Assembly: GCA_031362265.1 (NCBI GenBank)
Contig: JANLSE010000495.1
Span: 1-7,129, forward strand
Direction: 5' to 3'
DNA length: 7,129 nt
Origin: JANLSE01 sp031362265
GTDB lineage: Bacteria > Chloroflexota > Chloroflexia > Chloroflexales > Roseiflexaceae
Shown here: positions 1-6,558 of the stretch, in pieces
Position numbering within the stretch: position 1 is the stretch's first letter
How the letters are laid out: every line of letters begins with the position of its first letter
Notes under the pieces: model-generated
Told to the model about the DNA's origin: nothing
What the model saw: the letters and a program-made list of their open reading frames with translations, nothing else
Databases searched by the model: none
Program-made: the position numbers and the translations under genes

Positions 1-396
1 CATAACAAGCGCCTTCTGTACATAGGTGCGGTACCCTTCCAGGCTATAGCGTGAATAATGGGGTGCCAGCACGACTCCGATCACATCGCGAATCCCATCG
101 GCTGCAATTTGAGCAACAACATCACCCAGAAACGGATGCCAATGCTTCATACCAAGATAGACCCGATATTCGCCAGGTGATTCAGCCTCAAGCTGCTTTC
201 CAAGCTGCTCTGCTACCCCTTTTGTCAAAGCATACAGTGGCGTCTGCCCACCCACACGTCGATAGCGCTCAACAAGGTCAGCAAGTGCTTCGGGCGAAGG
301 CTTACGCCCACCACGAATATGGGTATAATATGGCTCAACATCATCCAGGGTTTCAGGCGTGCCATATGCCATAATGAGAATACCAGTTGGAGACAT
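1..396 (-). CDS. hemH: Ferrochelatase, coproporphyrin type, N-terminal part (runs off the window)
   Basis: This gene encodes the enzyme that inserts ferrous iron into the porphyrin ring, a cytosolic or membrane-associated step late in heme synthesis. The 132 residues present start with MSPTGILIMAYGTP and continue with YYTHIRGGRKP, the layout of Bacillus-type HemH/CpfC. Tyr11 in AYGTP lines up with the metal-contacting Tyr13 of the Bacillus enzyme as I recall it, whereas protoporphyrin-type enzymes usually read NLGTP here. MKHWHPF (His85) matches the Bacillus LKHIEPF segment, and VVLAPHYSRYS matches VLAPHFS. The catalytic His/Glu region lies beyond the edge, so only about 40% of a usual 310-residue protein is visible. 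The ATG at 396 has a TGAGG ribosome site 5 nt upstream. It follows hemE across a 115-bp repeat-filled gap. Identity is very secure. The coproporphyrin preference is inferred from the motif and the adjacent hemQ. Confidence 0.95.
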   Translation of the reverse strand, partial: MSPTGILIMAYGTPETLDDVEPYYTHIRGGRKPSPEALADLVERYRRVGGQTPLYALTKGVAEQLGKQLEAESPGEYRVYLGMKHWHPFLGDVVAQIAADGIRDVIGVVLAPHYSRYSLEGYRTYVQKALVM

Positions 397-415
397 ATGA
401 ACCTCACTTTATGAG

Positions 416-498
416 CGCAAGAGCGCAGGAACGCAAGAGCGCAGGAGCGATGGAACATCGAAGCATCGAAGCATTGGAGCATTGGAGCGGAGAGCGCG
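416..498. repeat. Degenerate 8-bp tandem repeat block
   Basis: Nine consecutive 8-bp units can be read: CGCAAGAG, CGCAGGAA, CGCAAGAG, CGCAGGAG, CGATGGAA, CATCGAAG twice and CATTGGAG twice, ending in a partial unit. Neighbouring units drift stepwise in sequence, as expected if copies arise by slippage and then mutate. The block fills most of the gap between hemE and hemH. Positions 430-449 recur exactly, in inverted orientation, at 7071-7090. Confidence 0.9.
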
Positions 499-502
499 AA
501 CT

Positions 503-526
503 GTCACCTTGTCACCTTGTCACCTT
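503..526. repeat. GTCACCTT x3 tandem repeat carrying the hemE stop codon
   Basis: Three perfect 8-bp copies of GTCACCTT occupy 503-510, 511-518 and 519-526. On the minus strand they read AAGGTGAC, and the TGA stop of hemE (514-512) is part of the middle copy. The last hemE codons, for Lys-Val-Thr-Arg, are therefore repeat DNA. Confidence 0.93.
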
Positions 527-1651
527 GTCTTGCGTTGTGCGTTGTGCGCTGTGCGCTGTGCGCTGATATTCCTGAACAAATGCTGCTAGTCGGCGGACAT
601 TCTCAATCGGGGTTTCGGTAAGAATACCGTGTCCTAGATTGAAGATGTGGCCAGGTCGCCCAGCCGCGCGTGTGAGAATATCCTCAGCGCGCCGTTCGAT
701 CTCGGGCCAAGGCGCGAACAAGACCGCAGGATCCAGGTTGCCCTGCACTGCACGATCAAAACCAATCTGCGACCATGCCAGATCAAGCGGAATGCGCCAA
801 TCGACCCCTAACACATCAGCGCCAGTCTCACGCACCATGCCAGCCATGCCAGCCATGTCGGTGCCAAAATAAATAATCGGCGGGGTATCCGTCGATTCGC
901 CAACAACCGCGCGTACCCGCTGCACAATTGATTGAATATAGGGCAACACATACTCAGCATAGTCATTTGGTGCCAGTGCGCCAGCCCAACTATCGAAGAT
1001 TTGGATCGCATCAGCACCTACTTCGATCTGTGCCAACAGATAATCGGTAACGAGCGTGGTCAACTTTGCCATCAGCAGATGCCAGGATTGCGGCTCACGA
1101 TACATCATCAGCTTTGTACGGCGGAAATCACGTGAACTACCACCCTCAATCGCATAGCTGGCCAAGGTGAACGGGGCACCGCTAAAGCCAATTAGTGGAA
1201 TGCGCCCAGCCAGTTCGTGCTTCACAAGCTCAATTGCACGCAATGTGAAGCCCATCGTCTCACGCGGATCGGATTCGTGCAATGCCATAATGTCGGCATG
1301 GCTACGCAATGGATTGTGGATCACTGGCCCTTCGCCTTGGGCATAACTCAGATGTAAGCCCATGCCCTCAAGTGGGGGCAAAATATCGGAATAGATGATC
1401 GCCGCATCGACAGGCAGCGCCGCTACCGGCTGGAGTGTTATCTCGGCAGCTAACTCGGGCGTCTTGACCATTTCCAAAAATGAGTGACGCTCACGGATGG
1501 CGCGATATTCCGACATGTAGCGCCCGGCCTGGCGCATAAACCAGACCGGTGTTCGCTCAACTGGCTCGCGGCGGCACGCGCGTAGGAATGTGTCGTTGGT
1601 TATCACAGCTCGTTCGCTTTCTAATCGCTTGTATTCCCACGCCCCGCTCAT
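512..1651 (-). CDS. hemE: Uroporphyrinogen III decarboxylase
   Basis: HemE removes the four acetate carboxyls of uroporphyrinogen III to give coproporphyrinogen III in the cytosol, at the branch shared by both heme routes. Family signatures are clear: PVWFMRQAGRYMSEYR at 35-50, Asp89 in YSDIL (the essential aspartate), Tyr166 in GAPFTLASYAIEGG, and the HGILTETP segment with His341 near the end. The ATG at 1651 overlaps the hemQ stop as ATGA, implying translational coupling. Relatives usually begin near MTNDTFLRA, so a GTG at 1606 (residue 16) is a plausible alternative start. At 379 residues it is longer than the usual 340-355. The excess is this N-terminal stretch plus about 15 C-terminal residues after QEYQR that are encoded by tandem repeats (515-559). 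The core is complete and should be active. Confidence 0.97.
   Translation of the reverse strand: MSGAWEYKRLESERAVITNDTFLRACRREPVERTPVWFMRQAGRYMSEYRAIRERHSFLEMVKTPELAAEITLQPVAALPVDAAIIYSDILPPLEGMGLHLSYAQGEGPVIHNPLRSHADIMALHESDPRETMGFTLRAIELVKHELAGRIPLIGFSGAPFTLASYAIEGGSSRDFRRTKLMMYREPQSWHLLMAKLTTLVTDYLLAQIEVGADAIQIFDSWAGALAPNDYAEYVLPYIQSIVQRVRAVVGESTDTPPIIYFGTDMAGMAGMVRETGADVLGVDWRIPLDLAWSQIGFDRAVQGNLDPAVLFAPWPEIERRAEDILTRAAGRPGHIFNLGHGILTETPIENVRRLAAFVQEYQRTAHSAQRTTQDKVTR
531..565. repeat. 7-bp tandem repeat inside the 3' end of hemE
   Basis: Five 7-bp units are visible: TGCGTTG twice, then TGCGCTG three times. They lie inside the hemE reading frame and encode the odd tail after QEYQR (Thr-Ala-His-Ser-Ala-Gln-Arg-Thr-Thr). 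Because 7 is not a multiple of 3, each unit is read in a different frame. A related 7-bp array, with CGCATAA units, lies at 6976-7045. Confidence 0.9.
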
Positions 1652-2337
1652 CCTAATATGCTGAGTGCCGCACGCAATGGGCGATGAATACCAGTGATAA
1701 TTGGTGTGTCACGTAGGGTGTAACGGCGCGCTTCGGTGTCGCGTAGTGCAGTGACGAGCGCTGTAAAGCGTGGCAACTCTTCCATCTCATAGGCCACTAC
1801 AAACTCTTGGTCGTCAAGGCCGGTTGAATACAGCAGAACCTGGCGCACATCGGCATATTCATGACCAATGCGCATGTGCTCATTCATCATCCCCTGGCGT
1901 GCATCGCGGCTCATGAGGTGCCACTCGGTTGTTTTCGTAAACGGATAGACCGTCAGGTATGCCAGCCGATCATTCAGATCAATTGCCTGTTCCTGGGTGG
2001 TTGGGCGGCGGGTATAGTTCGATGAGCGTGTGAAGCCCCACAGTTGATGGCTAATCTCAAGATAGGTACCAATACCAGTTTGCAGCATACGTCCAGTCAT
2101 ATCTTGCATGGCAATCGGGTCGATGCCACGCCGCCAAAGTAACAGATCGCTCCCGACTTTCAGGCCAAGCGTGCTGTAGACCCATGTGCTGATCGAATCA
2201 TTCTCATCGATCAGTTGCGCAAACGACTCGCGACCATCTTCACGTGCCGCGTAGGGTAGCCGCCGCCATGCTGGATCAAGCCGAAACGCGGTATACTGAA
2301 CGAACCATGGGACATCGGGTGCTGTATTGTCGCTCAT
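1648..2337 (-). CDS. hemQ: Coproheme decarboxylase (chlorite dismutase-like superfamily)
   Basis: HemQ/ChdC converts coproheme III to heme b by two peroxide-driven decarboxylations, the last step of the coproporphyrin-dependent pathway. The 229-residue length is near the family norm. YPFTK at 131-135 matches the YPMSK motif of Firmicutes HemQ, whose Tyr is catalytic. Trp139 and His154 (in NEHMRIG) follow with the Trp-to-His spacing I recall for the Geobacillus enzyme (Trp157 and the proximal heme ligand His172). Gln166 falls where those enzymes carry the distal Gln, while true chlorite dismutases have Arg. GLDDQEF and the closing TGIHRPL also fit. The start at 2337 is fixed by a strong GGAGG site 5 nt upstream that abuts the hemA stop. 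The 3' end overlaps hemE by 4 nt. Residue equivalences come from memory of the family, not an alignment. Confidence 0.95.
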   Translation of the reverse strand: MSDNTAPDVPWFVQYTAFRLDPAWRRLPYAAREDGRESFAQLIDENDSISTWVYSTLGLKVGSDLLLWRRGIDPIAMQDMTGRMLQTGIGTYLEISHQLWGFTRSSNYTRRPTTQEQAIDLNDRLAYLTVYPFTKTTEWHLMSRDARQGMMNEHMRIGHEYADVRQVLLYSTGLDDQEFVVAYEMEELPRFTALVTALRDTEARRYTLRDTPIITGIHRPLRAALSILG

Positions 2338-2342
2338 GGGAG

Positions 2343-2349
2343 CCTCCTC
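2343..2349 (-). promoter_or_regulatory. Strong ribosome binding site of hemQ
   Basis: On the minus strand the bases read GAGGAGG and end 5 nt before the hemQ ATG at 2337. The site overlaps the first base read of the hemA stop region (TAG at 2351-2349), so hemQ can be loaded independently while remaining on the hemA transcript. It is the best ribosome site in the operon. Confidence 0.85.
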
Positions 2350-3605
2350 TATTTCGCCTCAATCTGAAACAACTGTTGCGTCGCTCCAATCAACCCAGCA
2401 GTTGAAGCTTCGCCCTTTAGTGCAGTAACCGGGTGGTGCAGAAGTTTATTGACAATCGCCTCACTGAGGGCATGAATCGCTGCCTGCTCCTGGCTACTGA
2501 GTTGTGGCAGCCGTGCAAGCGTGCGTTGCACCTCGGCAGTGCGAATAGCCTCAGCATGTTCACGTAACGCGCGGATGGTAGGCGCTGCCTGCAGGGTGCC
2601 CCACCATTCGACAAACTTAGCAACCGAATCATCAATAATCTCATCCGCTCGGGTTATTTCACTAGCACGTGCTGCGCGGTTCGCCTCACAGATCACTTGC
2701 AGGTCATCAACATTCACCAACTGCACTCCAGGCAAATCGCCAACCGCAGGATCAATATCATGCGGAACGGCCAGATCCAACAGTAGCTGTGGATGTGATC
2801 CCTGATCGATTGCGCTCTGTACCATGCGCGCGTCAATCACCGATTCCGGTGCGGAGGTACAACTCAACACAACATCAGCATCAACAAGGGCTGTTGGCAA
2901 ATCGGCAAGTGGTATAGCCTGGCCACCATAGCGTTCCGCAAGCTGTTGCGCCCGCTCGAATGTCCGGTTAGCGATAACAACGTGCATACCACTATGATCA
3001 CTGAGATGTTTGAGTGCTAACACAGCGGTTTGACCAGCGCCAATAATCAATACGCGTTTCCCGCTGAGTGTACCAAGCGATTGGCGGGCAAGATCCAGAG
3101 CAACCGACACAACGGACAAATGGCTACGGGCTATTCCTGTCTGTGTGCGAACCGCTTTACCAGCCGCCAACGCATGTTGCATCAGCCGGTTGATACCCTG
3201 ACCAATGGCATGCTGCTGCTGCGCTGCCATGATTGCATCCTTAAGCTGTGCAACAATCTGGTCCTCACCGAGCACCATTGACTCGAGACCTGCTGCAAGG
3301 CGACAAACGTGCCGCACGACCGCATCGCCTTCGAGCATGCATGTATGCATATCGAGCTCATCGATTGTAAGGCCACTTTGTGTGCTCAAGAACTGCATTA
3401 TCGGCTGAAGGTTCGGCCGGTCAGGAACGATTGTATATATTTCTGTACGGTTACAGGTGGAGAGAATCAATCCTTCTGAGACAATCTGGGATAGTTGCGT
3501 GAGCGCGACCGTACGCTTTTCGGCTGGAAATGCTAGCCGTTCACGAACTTCAAGTGAAGCATGGCGTTGATGGATACCAATCATGAGCAAGTGCAGATTT
3601 GTCAT
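2349..3605 (-). CDS. hemA: Glutamyl-tRNA reductase
   Basis: HemA reduces glutamyl-tRNA(Glu) with NADPH to glutamate-1-semialdehyde, the committed and usually controlled step of the C5 route to tetrapyrroles. The 418 residues match the normal length. The N-terminal domain carries the catalytic Cys51 in LSTCNRTEIY and His99 in VVRHVCRLAAGLESMVLGEDQI. The NADPH-binding domain has GKRVLIIGAGQTA (182-194) followed by VVIANRTFERAQ. A helical dimerisation domain closes the protein, ending in VNKLLHHPVTALK and a short tail. The ATG at 3605 lies 3 nt past the stop of the upstream regulator, with only a modest GAGAAAG-like site, so coupling to regulator translation is likely. Nothing essential is missing. 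Partner hemL and the genes hemB, hemC and hemD are not in this window. Confidence 0.98.
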   Translation of the reverse strand: MTNLHLLMIGIHQRHASLEVRERLAFPAEKRTVALTQLSQIVSEGLILSTCNRTEIYTIVPDRPNLQPIMQFLSTQSGLTIDELDMHTCMLEGDAVVRHVCRLAAGLESMVLGEDQIVAQLKDAIMAAQQQHAIGQGINRLMQHALAAGKAVRTQTGIARSHLSVVSVALDLARQSLGTLSGKRVLIIGAGQTAVLALKHLSDHSGMHVVIANRTFERAQQLAERYGGQAIPLADLPTALVDADVVLSCTSAPESVIDARMVQSAIDQGSHPQLLLDLAVPHDIDPAVGDLPGVQLVNVDDLQVICEANRAARASEITRADEIIDDSVAKFVEWWGTLQAAPTIRALREHAEAIRTAEVQRTLARLPQLSSQEQAAIHALSEAIVNKLLHHPVTALKGEASTAGLIGATQQLFQIEAK

Positions 3606-3608
3606 GGG

Positions 3609-4256
3609 TCATGCTTTCTCATAGCCACGCACGGTACCGAGTAGCGTCACATCCATAAAGTGTTGAATACGGGCATGCAGGCGGGCAGCTTCTGCTAAAT
3701 CAGTTGGCTGAGCTATTCCAGGTAATGGCATTGCTAATTGCGAAAATGAACTACGGAAGAACAAAAACGCCTCAAGCGTATCGTGCATGCTGATTCCCGA
3801 AAGCCGTGCCTCCTCGCCATAGTGCACGCCAATCGCACGTGCCTCCTCCAGGAAACGCTGGTCATCGGATTGGCGATTGATAAACTGGATCAGCACCCCA
3901 AGTAATCGCTGCCCCAAGCCACGCAACCGATCTGAGGTTGCCGATGATGCCAGACGAGAATGCCACTGTTGCCGGTGAATTTCCTGCGGATCGAGTACAC
4001 CCATACGTGGGTTTACTTCAGGAACTGATACAACCCCAGCTGCAGGAGCCATACTGCGCGCCAGTTGGTTTATTTCTTCTGCCAAAAACCGACGATGCCC
4101 ACCCAAGGTAAGCTTCACGGTTGTCTTGCCCGAATCGCCCCAGCGCCGTAATGTCGCACCGGAAATTCCCAGCCGCTCGCATGCCTCCTGAAGCGATATC
4201 CACTCGCCATGCTGACTATCCTGGTCATTCGCTAAATCAGATCGCTCGTTCGACAT
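3609..4256 (-). CDS. Excisionase/BldC-type (MerR-like) DNA-binding regulator with helical sensor-like C-terminal domain
   Basis: The 215-residue protein has two parts. Residues about 19-66 (WISLQEACERLGIS, TLRRWGDSGK, LGGHRRF) form the winged helix-turn-helix of the MerR/BldC/excisionase superfamily. After a loose linker, residues about 105-213 are mostly helical, with RFLEEARAIGVHYGEEA, MHDTLEAFLFFRSSF and a closing MDVTLLGTVRGYE. This resembles the N-terminal domain of RsbR/RsbRD-type proteins, some of which have globin-like folds, although I know it only by pattern. His145 sits in the first of these helices. There is no long dimerisation coiled coil as in classical MerR proteins. The ATG at 4256 has an AAAGGAA site 5 nt upstream. 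Sitting between hemY and hemA with a 3-nt gap to hemA, it probably controls this operon, perhaps in response to heme, a porphyrin or stress. The ligand and the sign of control are unknown. Confidence 0.85.
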   Translation of the reverse strand: MSNERSDLANDQDSQHGEWISLQEACERLGISGATLRRWGDSGKTTVKLTLGGHRRFLAEEINQLARSMAPAAGVVSVPEVNPRMGVLDPQEIHRQQWHSRLASSATSDRLRGLGQRLLGVLIQFINRQSDDQRFLEEARAIGVHYGEEARLSGISMHDTLEAFLFFRSSFSQLAMPLPGIAQPTDLAEAARLHARIQHFMDVTLLGTVRGYEKA

Positions 4257-4314
4257 GATCTTCCTTTATGACAGAACAACGTAGCACAAATGTAAAGCGT
4301 CGCGCTAGAGTCAA

Positions 4315-5796
4315 CTATACAACTAGTTCCAAATCACTGTTCGGCACCATATACTGCCGAAGGTATGCCGTGCGCGCCAATACCTTTTCGGCCACTTCGC
4401 GCCCCTGGCGCACACAATCGGGAATACCCACACCGCCATATGCGGCACCGGCTAGGTAGATCCCTTCAGGTTGCAGATCATCAATCATGGCTACGCGATC
4501 TAAATGGCCAACATCGTATTGTGGGTTAGCGCGCTCCCAACGATACACACGCGTAAAATATGGTTCACCTACTAAGCCTAGAATATCTCCTAATTCACTC
4601 CTTACCAGTGATACTAACGCTGCATCATCCAGCGCAAGCGCCTCGGGAGTACGCGAGCCGCCAACAAACGCACGCACCAAGGCATAGCCAGCTGGTGCAC
4701 GCCCGGCAAACTTACGTGAACTGATGGTGCAGGCGTTAATACGCCTCCGCTCACTATGTGGGATGATCACCCCATAGCCTGCAACATTCCCGCGGATTTG
4801 ATCCTCGCGAACTGCCAGTGTCACCGTAGCTGTCGAGACATAGCGGATCTCACGCAGTCGTTGGGCCAACAATGGATGCAATTGTTCCAACAGATCAGCC
4901 GCCGTGTAGGTTGGAGTCGTTACTATCACAGCATCAGCAGCAAGCCGCGTCCCATCTTCAAGAAGTACCTGGTAGGCACCATCAAGTGCCCGATTGATCG
5001 CTTGAACCGTCTGCCCTCGCAATACATGCGCAGTTATCTGGCGCTCAAGCGCATCGACAAGTGAGCTAATGCCACCACGTAGTGTGATAAATGGGCTACT
5101 AGCCACGCCCTGGCCGACAGGTGCCTTGCGGCGTGCTGCAACCATGCCACGAATGAGGCTGCCATGGCTGGCCTCGATCGCACGGAAACGTGGAAAGGTT
5201 GCTAACACACTCTGCCGCTCACATTCCGCACTATGAATACCTGCCATCAATGGTTCGGCAAGCCGATCAAGTAATTCACGCCCTAAACGGCGGCGAATAA
5301 AATCAGCAAGCGACTCATCTTGTGTATCGCGGCGGGCTGGTATGACCAGATCGAGCACCATACGCAATTTACCAAGCGGCGAAATCAATGGCGATGTGAC
5401 AAACGGCCAGAACTTGGTCGGCACCACCAGCATTGTCCCCTCAGGCAATGGGTACGTTCGCCCATGCGACAATACCGAGGTGGCCTGACGCACTGGTTGG
5501 CTGCCAGTTATTTCGCCGCCTAGCCCAAGCTCGCGTGCTAGTTCAGCAGCCCATGGCTTCTGCGCGACAAACGAGTCTGGCCCGCCTTCGATCACAAACT
5601 CACCCGAGTCGCCCAGACGATCGGTGCGAATCTTGCCACCCAAGCGCATATCACGCTCAATAATTGTGCAGTTGAGACGCTGCCCTGCCGCCCGAGCTGC
5701 CTGCTCAAGATAATAGGCTGCACTTAGGCCGGTGATCCCGCCACCAATGATTACAATCTGCGGGTAGGCTTGCAAATCAATTTGCGATTCGTACAT
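4315..5796 (-). CDS. hemY: Coproporphyrinogen/protoporphyrinogen III oxidase, HemY family
   Basis: This FAD enzyme oxidises a porphyrinogen to the porphyrin, using oxygen. Beside hemQ and a Bacillus-type hemH the substrate is probably coproporphyrinogen III (CgoX role). Residues are counted from the ATG at 5796. The dinucleotide-binding loop IVIIGGGITGLSAAYYLEQ lies near 14-32, followed by IERDMRLGGKIRT, which contacts the FAD. EGGPDSFV matches the conserved motif after it. The C-terminus has GIYLAGAAYGGVGIPDCV, the usual second FAD segment. Length is 493 residues, normal for the family. An in-frame GTG at 5844 would add 16 residues but lies inside the -10 box of the promoter, so ATG 5796 is preferred despite its weak ribosome site. 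It is the first gene of the operon, 58 nt ahead of the regulator. It is soluble or peripheral at the membrane. Confidence 0.93.
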   Translation of the reverse strand: MYESQIDLQAYPQIVIIGGGITGLSAAYYLEQAARAAGQRLNCTIIERDMRLGGKIRTDRLGDSGEFVIEGGPDSFVAQKPWAAELARELGLGGEITGSQPVRQATSVLSHGRTYPLPEGTMLVVPTKFWPFVTSPLISPLGKLRMVLDLVIPARRDTQDESLADFIRRRLGRELLDRLAEPLMAGIHSAECERQSVLATFPRFRAIEASHGSLIRGMVAARRKAPVGQGVASSPFITLRGGISSLVDALERQITAHVLRGQTVQAINRALDGAYQVLLEDGTRLAADAVIVTTPTYTAADLLEQLHPLLAQRLREIRYVSTATVTLAVREDQIRGNVAGYGVIIPHSERRRINACTISSRKFAGRAPAGYALVRAFVGGSRTPEALALDDAALVSLVRSELGDILGLVGEPYFTRVYRWERANPQYDVGHLDRVAMIDDLQPEGIYLAGAAYGGVGIPDCVRQGREVAEKVLARTAYLRQYMVPNSDLELVV

Positions 5797-5802
5797 GACC
5801 AA

Positions 5803-5830
5803 CTCAAAATATCTATCAAAACCATCAAAA
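5803..5830 (-). promoter_or_regulatory. Direct TTTTGA(T/G) repeats in the hemY leader, candidate operator
   Basis: On the minus strand, TTTTGAT occurs at 5830-5824 and again at 5821-5815 (9-bp step), then TTTTGAG at 5809-5803 (12-bp step). They lie between the predicted transcription start (about 5836) and the hemY ATG. BldC-type proteins are known to bind AT-rich direct repeats at about this spacing, so the regulator at 3609-4256 is a natural candidate. Function is inferred from position and spacing only. Confidence 0.4.
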
Positions 5831-5842
5831 TACTGTAGTGGC

Positions 5843-5871
5843 ACTATAGTGGATTACTAAAAAACTGTCAA
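5843..5871 (-). promoter_or_regulatory. Sigma70-type promoter of the heme operon
   Basis: The minus strand shows a perfect -35 box TTGACA (5871-5866), a 17-nt spacer and the -10 box TATAGT (5848-5843, five of six matching TATAAT). Transcription should start near 5836, giving a leader of roughly 40 nt before the ATG at 5796. It faces the six heme-cluster genes, and no other comparable promoter was seen between them. Confidence 0.85.
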
Positions 5872-5939
5872 GTGTAAATTTTGCAAGAATCATAGATATA
5901 TATCGCTGTGCAGAGATACGTATTTTGGAAGGAACACAT

Positions 5940-6008
5940 AAAAGGCTCTACAAAGCCGTATACTGTGGGCATCAAATGATACCCACATACTCGCCTTGTA
6001 GAGCTTTT
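5940..6008 (-). other. Long imperfect hairpin, structured RNA, MITE-like element or terminator
   Basis: The lower stem pairs AAAAGGCTCTACAA (5940-5953) with TTGTAGAGCTTTT (5996-6008), 13 bp with one bulged G. After an internal loop, GTAT pairs with ATAC, then GTGGGCATC (5965-5973) with GATACCCAC (5978-5986) around a 4-nt loop. The only mismatch in the upper stem is a C-A on the plus strand but a G-U wobble in minus-strand RNA, so the fold is slightly better on the minus strand. Each end has only four T's, weak for an intrinsic terminator. A competing short hairpin, GGCT/AGCC at 5944-5957, overlaps the left arm. It lies upstream of the heme promoter and therefore outside the predicted mRNA. 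Confidence 0.6.
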
Positions 6009-6497
6009 GTGGAGATTTTGTACTCTATATGATTATATTATTTTACAGTAATCGTATAAGCTAGAACTTCGCGAATGATAGATTTGGTAGATTTTGAGAC
6101 TCTAACTTCTATTGGTCAGCCAATACATGTGCTCTGATATGGCTATTCAACATCAAGTAGTGGAGTAGAATGATTGGCTCAAATTATGACAATTCACGTC
6201 AAAGAATGTAACCATCACTCGTCTAGAATATACTCTAACTTTAGTCTAATATCTGGTGTTCAAGTGATTAATTGATTGCATGAGGCTTGCGCCATGTGGT
6301 ACATCTATCCCGTTATGTCGAGCAACATAGGATTTTGGGCATAACGACACTCAGCAGTGTGATCTGCTAAGTCTTGTGTTCACGATATGATACGGGTTAC
6401 CTGGTAGCTAGTATCGCTCGGCTCGAAAACGCTAGGGTTTGAACCACAGACTCTTGTGATTGAAATCACTGTGCCAGATGAAACGGCGGGTTGATTT

Positions 6498-6558
6498 ACC
6501 ACAGAGCGCACAAAGGCCACTAAGATAGTAGATAGCGCGGCCGCTGTGCCTCTGTGGT
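6498..6558. repeat. Inverted repeat of CACAGAG-type units after the dehydratase gene
   Basis: ACCACAGAG-C-GCACA (6498-6512) pairs with TGTGC-CTCTGTGGT (6545-6558), 14 bp with one bulge around a 32-nt loop. The left arm continues as a loose 9-bp tandem series (CACAGAGCG, CACAAAGGC, CACTAAGAT). Units of the CACAGAGG type are a repeat I recall from intergenic DNA of many bacteria. It ends 7 nt past the dehydratase stop but has no U-run on the minus strand, so a Rho-independent terminator is not well supported. Confidence 0.75.

Noticed and set aside
51..374. 107-codon plus-strand open frame
   Set aside because: It lies opposite the hemH coding sequence, which has clear ferrochelatase motifs, so it is a shadow frame.
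416..565. Tandem repeats as a CRISPR array
   Set aside because: Units are 7-8 bp and directly adjacent with no spacers, and no cas gene is present.
1648..2337. Calling the HemQ gene a chlorite dismutase
   Set aside because: The position of the distal Arg of chlorite dismutases appears to hold Gln166, and the gene lies between hemA and hemE, so coproheme decarboxylase is the better call.
5940..6012. Hairpin as a plain Rho-independent terminator
   Set aside because: Only four T's follow on either strand, the upper stem is long and interrupted, and no gene ends near it (nearest stop is about 550 bp away).
6437..6443. TTCAAAC on the minus strand resembling a tRNA T-loop
   Set aside because: The flanking five-base arms do not pair (only two G-C pairs), and no anticodon or acceptor stem could be placed.
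6538..6543. GCGGCCGC palindrome in the loop of the inverted repeat
   Set aside because: It is a single short GC palindrome with no partner or recognisable function.
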